Assembly (NCBI GenBank): GCA_019648995.1
Contig: BLXT01008494.1
Coordinates: forward strand, 458,798-491,675
DNA length: 32,878 nt
Direction of reading: 5' to 3'
From: Plakobranchus ocellatus
Lineage: Eukaryota > Mollusca > Gastropoda > Plakobranchidae
Shown: positions 22,401 to 31,765 of the stretch, in pieces
Layout of the letters: the number at the start of each line of letters is the position of its first letter
Position numbering within the stretch: position 1 is the stretch's first letter
The notes under the pieces: generated by a model
The model's input: the letters and a program-made list of their open reading frames with translations, nothing else
Database searches by the model: none
Told to the model about the DNA's origin: nothing
Program-made: the position numbers and the translations under genes

Positions 22401-23165
22401 TCTCAGGTTTGCCTCTATTTCGTTGATGTGAGCAATTTTTTTTTCTTGAATTTTTCCAGCAAAAAGTTTTTATGACACACTAAGAGGGTTAAATCCTCTC
22501 CTTTTTATCTATAAATTTTTTGGCTGCAGGAAACAGTTGTATACACCCTGTCTTACTAGAGTAACATACATATGCCTGTAGTTATATTTTACCATGTACC
22601 AACAAGGTATTGAGGTGAGGAAGTGATAAGAACAGCAGGATGGGATGGCAGAATTTGAATCAGTTGCACTTTTTTTTTTTTTTTTAATATATTGACAGTT
22701 TTCAAAACTATTATAGTACGGTTGTCTTTGCAATATGTATAGTGTGAGGAATGTATCCTGCCTTTTCTTGCTTTCATATATCACTATCAGTCAGGGGGAC
22801 TGCTTTTAAGGTGACCTCTGATGAGTAAATCTCCTGGTTGAAGTAAACTCATTCTCTATTTCTGCTTGCAATTTATTCTAAATGGTCACTATGATTAAGA
22901 TAATGCTTGTTGAAAAAAACCTGGATGTTCTGGTCTCAGAGGTGTTTACCTTAAGAGGAAACCACTTGTAAGAAATGACAATGCTATTGTAAAATTTTTC
23001 ACCTTTCTCATCCCTCTTTTCTCCTTATGTCCCATCATTTGTCCATATACACACAGGTATGTGCTCACAATCCTCACCTTGTGGGTGTGGTTTAGGAACT
23101 ACCGCTCGGTGAAGCCGCATGCCTCCGTCGTAGATTTCATCAAGCGAGAGCATCGGAAACTTTGA
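10404..23165 (+). CDS. SURF1: SURF1, cytochrome c oxidase assembly factor, nine coding exons (complete)
   Basis: Inner-mitochondrial-membrane protein (yeast Shy1) needed for early assembly of complex IV around COX1. Coding exons are 10404-10469, 11037-11150, 12697-12818, 16062-16241, 16652-16724, 18316-18363, 19371-19482, 21300-21381 and 23057-23165: 906 nt, 301 aa plus TGA. All junctions are GT-AG with matching phases. An Arg/Ser-rich, acid-poor N-terminus ([12 protein letters not shown]...) suits a mitochondrial presequence. TM1 (about 56-72) contains the signature [11 protein letters not shown], followed by [10 protein letters not shown]. Next come [12 protein letters not shown] (G117 aligns with human G124, a Leigh-syndrome site), ILVNRGHVP (164-172), APVFIDADL, and [19 protein letters not shown] with Y262 matching human Y274. 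TM2 follows at about 263-280. The C-terminal tail is basic and about 13 residues longer than human. Exon 1 is the least certain part. Confidence 0.95.
10470..11036 (+). other. SURF1 intron 1
   Basis: A 567-bp AT-rich intron with a T-run at 10966-10983. No other structure noted. Confidence 0.65.
11037..11150 (+). CDS. SURF1: SURF1 coding exon 2
   Basis: Encodes residues 23-60, [17 protein letters not shown] then an Arg-rich run and GGGGYPLL, which begins TM1. The acceptor has a strong pyrimidine tract (TTGTTTTTCTTTCTAG); the donor is CTG|GTGAGT. The frame joins exon 3 directly as [11 protein letters not shown], exactly where TM1 of the family lies. An in-frame ATG at 11088 could be an alternative start. 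Confidence 0.88.
11151..12696 (+). other. SURF1 intron 2
   Basis: A 1546-bp AT-rich intron with many T-runs (11207-11215, 11320-11342, 11430-11447, 12418-12428). The frame at 11623-11826 shows no domain that I recognise. Confidence 0.7.
12697..12818 (+). CDS. SURF1: SURF1 coding exon 3
   Basis: Encodes residues 61-100 plus two bases of N101. It carries the TM1 signature [11 protein letters not shown] and the matrix-proximal [17 protein letters not shown], followed by PPVPLPE. Acceptor TGTGTTTCCAG, donor GAAAA|GTATTG. Confidence 0.96.
13278..14434 (+). pseudogene. Degraded non-LTR reverse transcriptase
   Basis: The 331-codon open frame contains motif A ([12 protein letters not shown], residues about 58-69), the GTPQGCPLL block (about 117-125), catalytic FADD in motif C (about 149-152), the [10 protein letters not shown] motif D region and FKFLGTHVS of the thumb/motif E region. 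The catalytic aspartates are intact. The frame stops at 14271-14273, where an overlapping frame begins at 14270 and carries [15 protein letters not shown] and [12 protein letters not shown], the usual C-terminal motifs of these elements. The break is therefore a frameshift in an old copy. There is no endonuclease domain upstream, consistent with 5' truncation. Whether the clade is CR1, L2 or Rex1-like cannot be decided by eye. Confidence 0.85.
14589..14622 (+). repeat. AATAAAG-type tail repeats of the LINE
   Basis: Several AATAAAG/ATAAAG/AAAG units close the retroelement. Beyond 14622 the sequence returns to non-repetitive intron. Confidence 0.7.
15069..15110. repeat. Cluster of G/C hairpins
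   Basis: Successive inverted repeats are GGGGC-TTT-GCCCC (15069-15081), CCCCCT-AC-AGGGGG (15088-15101) and GGGGC-ATT-GCCCC (15098-15110). The second and third overlap and would compete. This is a sharp GC island in AT-rich intron and probably part of a dispersed repeat family, but I see no second copy in the window. Confidence 0.7.
15349..15555 (+). mobile_element. tRNA-derived SINE-like element
   Basis: The head starts GGCTGGTAGGGCATTTGGCT, resembling a pol III A box. A degenerate B box follows (GAGTTGGATTTCC, 15385-15397, against GGTTCGATTCC) at tRNA-like spacing, then CAGTCCGGGCC. The body (about 15420-15510) contains GGCGGCGAGGGCAGCAATGG, CAAACTACCT and GCCGTTTGCCAAGAA, words that recall 3' tails shared by RTE LINEs and their SINEs in many animals. 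The T-run just upstream and the 3' limit are uncertain. Identification rests on pattern only. Confidence 0.5.
16062..16241 (+). CDS. SURF1: SURF1 coding exon 4
   Basis: Encodes the end of N101, residues 102-160 and part of N161. It contains [20 protein letters not shown] and later [13 protein letters not shown], both strongly conserved in the intermembrane-space domain. Acceptor TTTATTTTTAG, donor GAAA|GTGAGG. Phase 2 in, phase 2 out. Confidence 0.96.
16242..16651 (+). other. SURF1 intron 4
   Basis: A 410-bp AT-rich intron. Nothing further seen. Confidence 0.8.
16652..16724 (+). CDS. SURF1: SURF1 coding exon 5
   Basis: Encodes the end of N161 and residues 162-185, [18 protein letters not shown] then LRREGQ. 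ILVNRG.VP is a hallmark of the family. Acceptor TCTTCTCGTAG, donor CAG|GTAGGA. Confidence 0.96.
16725..18315 (+). other. SURF1 intron 5
   Basis: A 1591-bp AT-rich intron with scattered T-runs. No structured repeat or exon recognised. The frame open at 16638-16901 is read-through of exon 5. Confidence 0.75.
18316..18363 (+). CDS. SURF1: SURF1 coding exon 6 (48 nt)
   Basis: A 16-codon exon, [16 protein letters not shown], matching the family segment IEGEVDLIGMVRLTE. Acceptor TTTTGTGTGTAG, donor AGG|GTAAGA. Phase 0 on both sides, so skipping it would keep the frame. Confidence 0.95.
18364..19370 (+). other. SURF1 intron 6
   Basis: A 1007-bp AT-rich intron with no recognised element. Confidence 0.75.
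19371..19482 (+). CDS. SURF1: SURF1 coding exon 7
   Basis: Encodes residues 202-238 plus one base of K239: [20 protein letters not shown], then [17 protein letters not shown]. Acceptor TTTTTCTGCAG, donor TTGA|GTAGGT. If the intron were retained, the frame would run only 15 more codons to a stop at 19527-19529. Confidence 0.95.
19483..21299 (+). other. SURF1 intron 7
   Basis: An 1817-bp intron. The 42-bp minisatellite starts about 100 bp after the donor; the rest (20735-21299) is ordinary AT-rich sequence. Confidence 0.85.
19583..20734. repeat. 42-bp minisatellite array with higher-order structure
   Basis: About 27 diverged tandem copies fill most of SURF1 intron 7. The consensus unit is TTTCAGGCTGACAAAGTTTC followed by TATTAAAATTTCTTGGAAAGAG. 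Spacing of GTTTCTATT is exactly 42 bp over successive early units (19659, 19701, 19743, 19785, 19827), with later small indels. Variant units recur in order: TTCAAGTTGA at 20071 and 20416, and AGAATTTTCA at 20191 and 20537, implying a duplicated block of about 345 bp. Because 42 is divisible by three and the unit lacks stops in several frames, it creates spurious open frames on both strands. Confidence 0.93.
21300..21381 (+). CDS. SURF1: SURF1 coding exon 8
   Basis: Encodes the end of K239, residues 240-265 and two bases of W266. It carries [16 protein letters not shown] then [10 protein letters not shown], the best-conserved C-terminal block. Acceptor TTTTTAACAACAG, donor ATG|GTAAAG. Confidence 0.96.
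21382..23056 (+). other. SURF1 intron 8
   Basis: A 1675-bp intron. It has a G10 run (21734-21743) and a GC-richer segment at about 22020-22130 (CACGATCGGCCCC, GAGTCGAGTCGCAGGCCCGG) that could be part of a dispersed repeat but is not recognised. T-runs at 22437-22443 and 22670-22685. No exon evident. Confidence 0.7.
23057..23165 (+). CDS. SURF1: SURF1 coding exon 9 (last)
   Basis: Completes W266 and encodes residues 267-301, [20 protein letters not shown] and a further basic tail ending EHRKL, then TGA (23163-23165). The hydrophobic start is TM2. The tail beyond TM2 is about 24 residues, against about 11 in human. The acceptor is ACACACAG, a weak pyrimidine tract, but frame and homology are clear. 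Confidence 0.93.
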
Positions 23166-24160
23166 TCATGGAATAAAGCTGTGTACCTTTTGTTTGTCTT
23201 TTACTCCCTGTGTAGCTGTGGACTGTGAGATATAGGGTTTTGTGAGAAATTGTGAGGTATTGCTGGGCAGATTGATATTTGTCTGTGGTTTTTTTTGTTG
23301 TTTTTTTTGTATTGCTTTGTCTTACTTTGTTCTTGTAGCTTATTTTGTACACATATGAGTCAGGGAGGGTAGGATTGAAAGGAGACGAGGTGTGATGGGG
23401 TGAGAAAGATAACTGTGATTTCAGAGCCAGGCAACAAATTGATTTTGATTTTTGTTAAAGATTACAGTTCATGTCATTCTGAAATTCTTGCTGATCTTCT
23501 TGATCCCCTTTCATGATTTGTGTAGCATTCGCTCACAATGAGTCAGGCGTTGAGTCTTTACAACCTTATTGAATTTTATGTAAACTTAATGTCATGAGAC
23601 TAGTGCCGCGTTTACATCCTGCGTTGCATGTAACAATTTTGAGAAAAAATTTAGGTTTTCTTTTCCAGTATTTTCATTGCTTTTGTTGTACTCCATGAAA
23701 GTTAAAGCCGTAATATAATTACACAGAGGTACTATACATCTTTCCAGTTTTCACCAGTAAGAAGTATTGCTTATTATTTATACTTCCTCACTGTATTTAT
23801 AATTTAAAATATTCAAAATGCAGCTTCCTACTGATGTAGATTAGTCTCAAGATATATTGCCAATTATTTGGCCTTAAAGGTTTGGGGATATATAAAGGCT
23901 ACATAAAGCTTGTGAGTAATATCATAATTATTTTTACCGTGTATCTGTTTTAGAAATTTCATTTAAAGTTTGGGAATTAAGGGAGAGAAAGAGAGCGGAC
24001 TATGCCTGAGTTTTCAATTTACACTATTTTCTTACTGTTATTTTTCATTTATACACATGTGGTATGATGTTTTATGACATGATTGTGAAAAATACAGTAC
24101 ATTTGTGTCCAAACAATACCATAAAAGAGACTATTTTAATAAAGCCATGTTTTGGGGGGT
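23166..24160 (+). other. SURF1: Probable SURF1 3' UTR
   Basis: Runs from the stop codon to the strongest poly(A) signal. An AATAAA also occurs at 23172-23177, only 7 nt after the stop, which is unusually close. Sequence between is AT-rich with no coding character. Confidence 0.55.
24138..24143 (+). terminator. Candidate SURF1 polyadenylation signal
   Basis: AATAAA followed at about 10 nt by TGTTTTGGGGGGTTTTTTC, a GU-rich downstream element, the classical arrangement for cleavage and polyadenylation. Cleavage would fall near 24155-24165. Confidence 0.6.
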
Positions 24161-26309
24161 TTTTTCACATTAAAAAAAGAAGTGATTTGAATTTTTAGTT
24201 TTCTTTTCTTATGTAACTTTTTGTTCCAATATTGGTAAAGGTTTCAGAAATCACTTAGTTTTACTTATTGTTTAGGCCTTAAATGTTTTGTATTTCTCAA
24301 ATCCAATTTACTAGTGCCACCTGTGTTAATAATGCCTGTACTCTTCTACTGGCAACACTTTGAGTATCAGTCTTGGTATCAGTGAAAATGAGCCAGGGGT
24401 TGTCATTTGAATATTGAAACTAGTGAAACCAGCCTGAAACTTTTTTTCAGTAAGATTTACGATGGTGAATATTGCTCGAGCTATGTTTCCATGACATTTT
24501 TACATTTATGGAAAAAAAATTGCACTTGTAGGAGGAAAACGACTTATAATTAGCTTTTCTCAAAATCTTTTATGTTTTAATTGATATAGTGGGATTGGTC
24601 TCAATAAGAAAAGGACGTCTTAATCATCACTTGTATTATTACAATAACAAACATCTCTTCCAATAGCATTGCTGTTTGAATAATTTTAATCCTCACAAAA
24701 TTTGTGCCCTGGAAAGACAGGGTCGTAAGTCGTTTATTTTGCAAAAAAAGAGAGATATGTGTAATGACACCTGGGAGTACACTGTGAGAAGTTATCTTCC
24801 TTTACACAAAATGTCTAAGGTCACCAAGGGCCTCCTAAGTCATGCCAAAATGTAAGGAATTTGGTTGAATAGGGAAAAAATTATAGAAGTTTGAAACTTT
24901 GGCAGTGACATCAATTTCTCAAAACTATGCTGGCTGGAGTTTCTACACTACCCTGTCATTCCCAGGCAGTGAATTTTCAATGATAGGACAGGCAATTTAT
25001 TCAGCCCTTACAAGTTATTTACAGCAAAGAAGTGCCTAAAAATATGAAGTGATCTTATAGATGCCTCTGATGATAGAATACCTTAGTAGATAAATGAAAA
25101 AAAAAAATAAAATTATGAGTGTAATGACTCCACAAAATGAGAAGTTTTTTGACAGAAATAAAGTGTAACAAACATAGATACCGTTGTCACAGTTCTAGGT
25201 ATTTCCCATCTAAATTCTTACAGAACATTAACATTTGCAAAGTCTTGAAATGTTTCGAACCACTCAAAATGTATGATTGATACTCCCTTAGCAGCGTGAA
25301 ATGTATTTTTTCCATGGGGGACATTTCCACAAAAGATGTCATTCTCAAATTGAATAGAGAAGGAATGTTTTGCCAAACTGCATACATATATGCAACAGTT
25401 TTACACATATTGAAATTTTAAGAATTCCTTTGCAAAAATTGAAGTTACTCGATCTTACACAGTTTAGGAAAAAAAAAAGCAAAAAAAAAACCTTCGATGG
25501 CCCTCCAGAGCTTTGATACATCTGCCATCTTTTTGCATTGATGTATTTGTCTCTCAAGACCAGTCTGAAAAAGACAGAGGTTTTTCAATATGAAAATTTT
25601 TAATTATTAAAACATCATGAAATTTCTGTCTATGTAAAACTGGCCATGATTCTGAATCAGTATTGAATTTGAACCAAGATATGTAACTTCATAAGGATTC
25701 TTGGCTTTAGATGAAAGCATTTTTAAGAGGGAAAATTGAAATTAAATTGCACTTTTCTCAAAAGTGTCAAATGTCACAAGTCTTTTACAGGGATTTTGTC
25801 AAGATTTTTTTTTTTTTTTTTTTAAATTTTCACATACACTCTCTTCAACGAAGCACAGAAAGAAATCTGGATCTGTGAGATATAAAAGTACACTGTATTC
25901 ATATGTTAGGTTTACTTCATGGCTGCTGTTAGTGTTATCCAACTGTCCAGATAGATTTCTCTTTTGACAACAGTCACCCAGTTTGTTTGTTTTTTTTTAG
26001 ACTTGTATTAAATAGTTTCTATGTAGTCCACATCCCTTTTTTTTAAAAATAGATCTTGTATGTATATCTATGTATGTGTGTTAGTTTTCAGATGGTTGAA
26101 TTGTGCACATTTTTTAACCCAACTCGAAGATATATGGGTTGAGGAAAAAAAGAAAAGAAAAGTAATTACTAATCATGACAATAATTTACAATTACAGTTT
26201 TTACACTTTTATTTTTCAGTTATAATCTGTTTATTGATAGACACACTGTGGGTTATGACTGGTTAAATATAAATGAATATAAAAGTTATACTTATATTGG
26301 ATGTGAAGT
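24161..26309. other. Intergenic AT-rich DNA
   Basis: No recognisable gene. Contains T-runs (for example 25806-25823) and A-runs (25470-25490). Small open frames at 25187-25408, 25345-25557 and 25764-25967 have no domain or splice support. Confidence 0.6.
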
Positions 26310-27131
26310 TTACCAAACACTGACAAGTTACAGTGTATTGTGGTTTAGTAATACATTTGTTCTGAAATCCTCACAAGATAAATCTCTTTTAGGTCAGTAC
26401 ACTCACAAATTACAGTGTATTGTGATTTAGTAATACATGTGAACTAAACCCCTCAAAAGATAAATCCCTTTTAAATCAGCACATTCACAAACCATAGTGT
26501 ATTGTGGTTTAGCAATACATGTGAACTAAACTCCTCAAAAGATAAATCCCTTTTAAATCAGTACATTCACAAACCATAGTGTATTGTGATTTAGTAATAC
26601 ATGTGAACTAAACTCCTCAAAAGATAAATCCCTTTTAAATCAGTACATTCACAAACCATAGTGTATTGTGATTTAGCAATACATGTGAACTAAACTCCTC
26701 AAAAGATAAATCCCTTTTAAATCAGCACATTCACAAACCATAGTGTATTGTGGTTTAGTAATACATGTGAACTAAACTTCTCAAAAGATAAATCCCTTTC
26801 AAATCAGTACATTCACAAACCATAGTATATTGCGATTTAGCAATAAATGTGAACTAAACTCCTCAAAAGATAAATCCCTTTTAAATCAGTACATTCACAA
26901 ACCATAGTGTATTGTGGTTTAGTAATACATGTGAACTAAAATCCTGACAAGATAAATTCAATTTAGAGAAGTACACTCACAAACTATAGTGGACTCTGGT
27001 CTAGTAATACATCTCAACTAAAATCCTCACAAGATTAATCTCTTTTAGATCAGTACACTCACAAACTATAGTGTATTGTTGAGAAATACATGTGAAGTGA
27101 AAACCCCACGATATAAATCTCTGTGAGGTCA
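26310..27131. repeat. 82-bp tandem array, about ten copies
   Basis: The period is exactly 82 bp over well-preserved copies: the AGTGTATTG word falls at starts 26331, 26413, 26495, 26577, 26659 and 26741, and continues to about 27080. Each unit includes TACATTCACAAACCATAG, GTATTGTGRTTTAGYAATAC and CTCCTCAAAAGATAAATCCC. Inner copies are nearly identical while copies at both ends are more diverged, the usual signature of unequal exchange. Each unit holds a hairpin, for example TGTATTG (26662-26668) with CAATACA (26677-26683) around an 8-nt loop. No gene is associated. Confidence 0.95.
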
Positions 27132-28539
27132 GAAAGTTAAGCTCATTTTGAGTGGACAATTTATTTTAACTTAATCATAAACAATTAAAACAAAAAAAAA
27201 TTGCATGTTACATATAGTATCATTAACAAACGTGCACTTAGCTAGGGCTAAATAATCATGGGCAAGATTATATAATTCTAAAAATTATCTCGGAATAAAA
27301 AAAAAAAATCCACCTAAAAGTGAAAAAGAAATGTAGATTATATGGATGAATTTTTTTAAATACATGTACATCAAAATTGAAGAAAAGTACAATATTGATA
27401 CTTGTAATGTATATAAGTCGTAGTATAATTGTATTTTCAAACTGATATAAGTCGTAGTATGGTTGTATTTTCAAACTGAACAAAACGGTTACATCTGAAC
27501 TAAAAGTATTCAGTAATGCATTGTAGTCATTTTAGTAATATGTAGTATCAGTTCATATATTTAATGGATGTAGAATTAAACAATGGCCATATTTATAGGG
27601 TAGGGTTTTTAAGTTGATAAGAATTTTTTTTTTTTCTTACTGGCACAAAATATAATTTTTGGTTTCTAAAGCTTTTCGTTAAAGAGAGCGGGTAAAAAAA
27701 AACGGGCCAGTCTTTGAATGTGAAACGAACGGAACGCATGGTCATTTCAAATGCAATCACGTCAGCAAAGGTGAAAAAAATCAATTAAGTTACAAAATTC
27801 AAATATCTAATCCAGGTTACTTGATAATATAGTGGTCGGTAAACGAACAAGTGAAATAAGTGAAAAAATAATAACCATGGCCAAAAATACGTACAAACAG
27901 AAACGTAAATATGAACACCAAAAATAAACGTAATGACAACATGTATGGTCAGCACTATTATATAGTAGTGAATGTTTGATAGTATAAAAGAGAAAGAAGA
28001 AGCTAAATAAAATTATAAGACAAAAGCTACTAAAATTTTCTGGAAATGGCAGTTCAAAAGTATGGAACATTGGAAAGATTGAAGGCACATGCAGCAGAGG
28101 TAGGTTAAGGATAACTTTTATCGAAACGAAAGTCTTGACTTTAAAAAGGGCATTAACTGAGAGGAGAATAGGTTTGAGTAGAGGAACATGATCGCCAATG
28201 TTTGTTTCATTAGACAAGGCATCTAAAGAGGATAATATTGGCATTCTCTTTGGTGCGTCTCACTTCTCAAGTTCTTTTATTTTTCCCTTTCTTGGCCCAT
28301 CCAATGGTTCTTCCTCGCTGTTACCCCTGCCTTTTCTCCTCCCACCCCCGCCGTTGTTTTTCTTATACTTTTTTAACAAGTAGTAAAGACTCGAATCTTC
28401 CGAGCCGTAAGACTATTTGAACGTCTCCTTGTACAATCTCCACATAAGTATCACCAGGAACTTGGGGGACAAAAAAAAAAAACCCAGTTAGAATCAGAGG
28501 AGAACGAATAGGAAACTGATGATAGTACTTTTAAAAAGT
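27132..28539. other. Intergenic DNA
   Basis: AT-rich sequence holding a 34-bp duplication and a 145-codon minus-strand open frame (27807-28244) without a recognised domain. CT/GC-richer sequence at 28300-28350 is a pyrimidine stretch, not an identified element. Confidence 0.5.
27411..27478. repeat. 34-bp tandem duplication
   Basis: ATATAAGTCGTAGTAT begins at 27411 and again at 27445, each followed by a near-identical TTGTATTTTCAAACTGA. Two copies only. Confidence 0.85.
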
Positions 28540-29045
28540 TTCAGAGAGAAAGAAAGTGTGGGGCCTGAGCCATGATAGAGAGAAGGAGAATAAGAGAAAC
28601 AATAATAGAGAGACAAGATGGAGAAAAAGAATACATCAAAAACATGTATGGAGACAAGATAAAAAGGCAGAGAGTTAGAGAAGTAATAATAAAGAGAGAG
28701 AATGTAGAGAAAGAAAAATATAGAGAAAGGATAGAGACAGAGAGTTAGGGAACCAATAATTTAGAGACAGAAAAGAGAGAAAAAAAATGTAAAGGATAGA
28801 GAGACAGAGTTAGAAAAAGTAAAGTATAGTTTAAAAACAGGATAGAGAGACAGAGTTAGCGAAGAAATAATTCAGAGAAAGAATTGAGAGAAAGAGAGTT
28901 AGAAAAAGAAAATTATTGTTTCAAGATAGGAAAGAGAGACATAGAGCTAGGCAAGCAATAATTTAGAGATGCAAATTATAAAAGAAACAAAGATAAATAT
29001 AGAGAAAGAGAGAGAGAGAGAGTTAGAGATACATATACACATACA
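28540..29045. repeat. Purine-rich tract with irregular GAGAGTTAG repeats
   Basis: About 500 bp nearly devoid of C on the plus strand, made of GAGA/AAAG words. A longer phrase resembling GAGTTAGRGAARNAATAATTT recurs at about 28670, 28740, 28852 and 28938 with uneven spacing. It ends in (AG)n (29004-29020) and ACATAC/ACACAC repeats (to about 29055). Confidence 0.8.
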
Positions 29046-29244
29046 CATACACACACGAAGATACTCAGCAATATGTAAACCAGTCGCTCGTGTAATTTGA
29101 TACTATATTTGGCACTATATTTATCTCAAAGTTCAAATCACCACAGCCAAGAAAGCCGGTAAAAGAGCTGCCGTTTTATTAGGTTTTACTATGAATTTTA
29201 CTTACTATAATTATAAGTTGAGAACAATAGTTTGATATGGGTTG

Positions 29245-29246
<2 letters not shown>

Positions 29247-29295
<49 letters not shown>
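29247..29295. repeat. Homopolymer of 49 T
   Basis: An uninterrupted T-run, the longest in the window. It could be the reverse-oriented poly(A) tail of a retroinsertion, but no element body is recognisable to its left or right. The exact length is prone to sequencing error. Confidence 0.85.
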
Positions 29296-29297
<2 letters not shown>

Positions 29298-29710
29298 GCA
29301 TAACAATCCCTTAAAAATAAAACTGTTATTGTCATCACTACGTCGCATCAAAAGCTCATGAAGTTAAAGGGTTGTTATTCTATAGAATATATTAATCTAT
29401 TTTTATATCATTGCTGAATATATATTTGGAAGTAAATATAATACATGACAAATTAAAATACAGCTCGCTAGGTTTTTTTTTTGTTTTTTTTTAATAGATA
29501 AGTAACTATTATACAAAAGATATGGATAATAATGTCCCTTGTTAGTCCAACCCGTTTTTCAGTTCTGAGCTACAAACTTTATAGCGCTAAATGAAAAAAA
29601 AAAATTGTTTAAGCTGATTGCATTTATTGATTTTTTAGTGCACTCGTGAGTTAGCAATTTGGGCAAAAACCATAACATATAAAAGACTTGGATTTTCTCT
29701 AGTATTTATT

Positions 29711-29727
29711 TTTCTTTCTCTCTCTCT

Positions 29728-29767
<40 letters not shown>

Positions 29768-29897
29768 TCTTCTCTCTCTCTCCCCATCCTTTCCGTCATT
29801 TCTAACTCTTTCTTACTCTCGTTCCTTCTACGTCTATTCTTTGTCTCTTTCTTCCCGCACTCTCTCTTTCCCTTCATCCACTTTCTCTCTCTCTCTC

Positions 29898-29942
<45 letters not shown>

Positions 29943-29965
29943 CTTTCTCTTTTTCTTTCTCTCTC
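29711..29965. repeat. CT-rich tract with (CT)n blocks
   Basis: Polypyrimidine DNA with long (CT)n runs (29717-29783 interrupted; 29883-29940 nearly pure). Read on the minus strand it gives a spurious 110-codon frame of Arg-Glu repeats. Confidence 0.9.
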
Positions 29966-31499
29966 ATTATTTGCTTACATCTGTCCTCCTCCTAATAATG
30001 GTCTGAAGTCACCCGTGGACCGACCATGCAGTAGTTAGACAAGAAAACCTTTGGGGGAGATTCCTTCTTAACCACTATTTTTTCCTGTTGCCATTGGCTT
30101 TTACATTATTTTTAAATCATAAAATCTAATAATAAGTAATAACTGGAAGGCTTTTTCCAGCCCCTAGACCTTCTAGTTAGGCTTGTGATAGTGCGAGATT
30201 TAACGCTGGACAAATGGAAAATAAAACGCATTTTTCTTTTCTTTTGTGACTTACATGTCATGCTACCTTAAGTTTATTGCACGAGAGAAGCCCATATATA
30301 TAAAACACTGCTAAGTACATGTAATTAAGTACGTGAGCGATATATTTGCAAACAGACTGAAATACCAAAAGGTTAAAATTTGGTTCATCAAAAATATTTC
30401 TCTTTAATCGTAGATTTTAAAAACGATACTAAACACATTTGGAAAATAATTTATGAAGAATAAATTATTGGGTACAAAATTATCCTCAGAGTTAGATTTC
30501 ATGGTCAGTATGGTTTAGATTGCAGTATTAAGCACAGCAACGTTAATCTCAGAGTTTTCACTAAAATTGCAGATTTAGTTTTAAACTATTTTTTACTCAA
30601 TAACTAAATTTAGAGATTTTTGGGAAACTGGAATTTAAAAACTAAGCAATCCAAAATATTAAAAATCAAAATGACATCTAGAGTCACCAGAAGTTTTATT
30701 TCCAAAGTGTGTTGGGTATAGCTGTATAGTAGTTGAGACTTACTACCATTGTTATGTCCAAAGACCTAGAACATTTCGAAACTTAAAATCACATTGACTC
30801 AAATCGTATTAGTAAATGTTTTGAAATAGAGCATTTTTAAACAAGAATAGTAAAATAAATGAGTTTTTCTATCCATTATTCATCATTAGGTTAAAAAATA
30901 AGTTTGATCAGATGATTAAATAAAATGTCATGTATCAGGCATTTACTTTTACGAGTGGCATTTGCCAAGAAAAAAAAAAAAATAAACATTACTAATAGGC
31001 ACATATAATATATAGGCCTATATTGATCTGCATGTTAATAAGTATTAGATAAAAATCTCGATATCATAAGACATAATAATATTATTAAAGACATCAAATG
31101 CTCTGCCATCACCGTAAGGATGAGATCCCATCAAAATGTGTAATATTACGCTACACCTAATCGAATGATGATTATTATTTTTAATGAATAATTGCCACAA
31201 ACAATAAATACATTGAAGTGGACATTCATATTTCTTGTATTTGCAAGGCTTGTAATTTCTAACATTCCGCGATTATCAAAAAAGATTCATTATTTCCATA
31301 AAGTAATAAACTCTATCGGTTTTATACGTTACATTTGACTGATAAATGTACATGCTAAATATTTTTCATAAGAATCGACTTTTATGATACATTGAAATAA
31401 TTATACTATATCGTAAAATACCTGCTATGCGAAGAGTTACTGTAAACATCAGATATAAGGCCTAGTGTTCAAAACGTATGAAGAGCTTACGATAAACAA
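29966..31499. other. Intergenic AT-rich DNA
   Basis: No gene, RNA or ordered repeat recognised; only scattered A/T runs (for example 30969-30982). Confidence 0.55.
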
Positions 31500-31765
31500 A
31501 TGTATGTTTGATTACAATACAAAATGGTACATGTATTATTTCTGACCATGTATGTGATGAGCGCATGGTCTTGAAAACAGATTAAAACATTACTGATTAC
31601 AGCACAAAATAGTAAAATCTTTTTTTTGCGAAAAATAATATACAATGGGTGTATGGTCTTGCAAACTGGTTAAGAGATCTCTGATTTCATCATAAAATGG
31701 TATGGTCTATTCTTTAAAAATGTATGCGATGGACGAATTATCTTGTAAACATTTTAAGATTAAAA
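31500..31765. repeat. Diverged 85-88-bp repeat, about three copies
   Basis: The phrase GATTACARYACAAAATRGTA or its relative begins at 31510, 31595 and 31683. The phrase GGTCTTGNAAAC or its relative occurs in each unit (about 31567, 31656, 31738). Copies have drifted strongly. Confidence 0.6.

Noticed and set aside
26310..27131. CRISPR array interpretation of the regular 82-bp repeats
   Set aside because: The whole 82-bp unit is repeated with no unique spacers, there are no cas genes, and the host is a eukaryote.
29635..29967. 110-codon minus-strand frame of Arg-Glu repeats
   Set aside because: Translation of a (GA)n/(CT)n tract.
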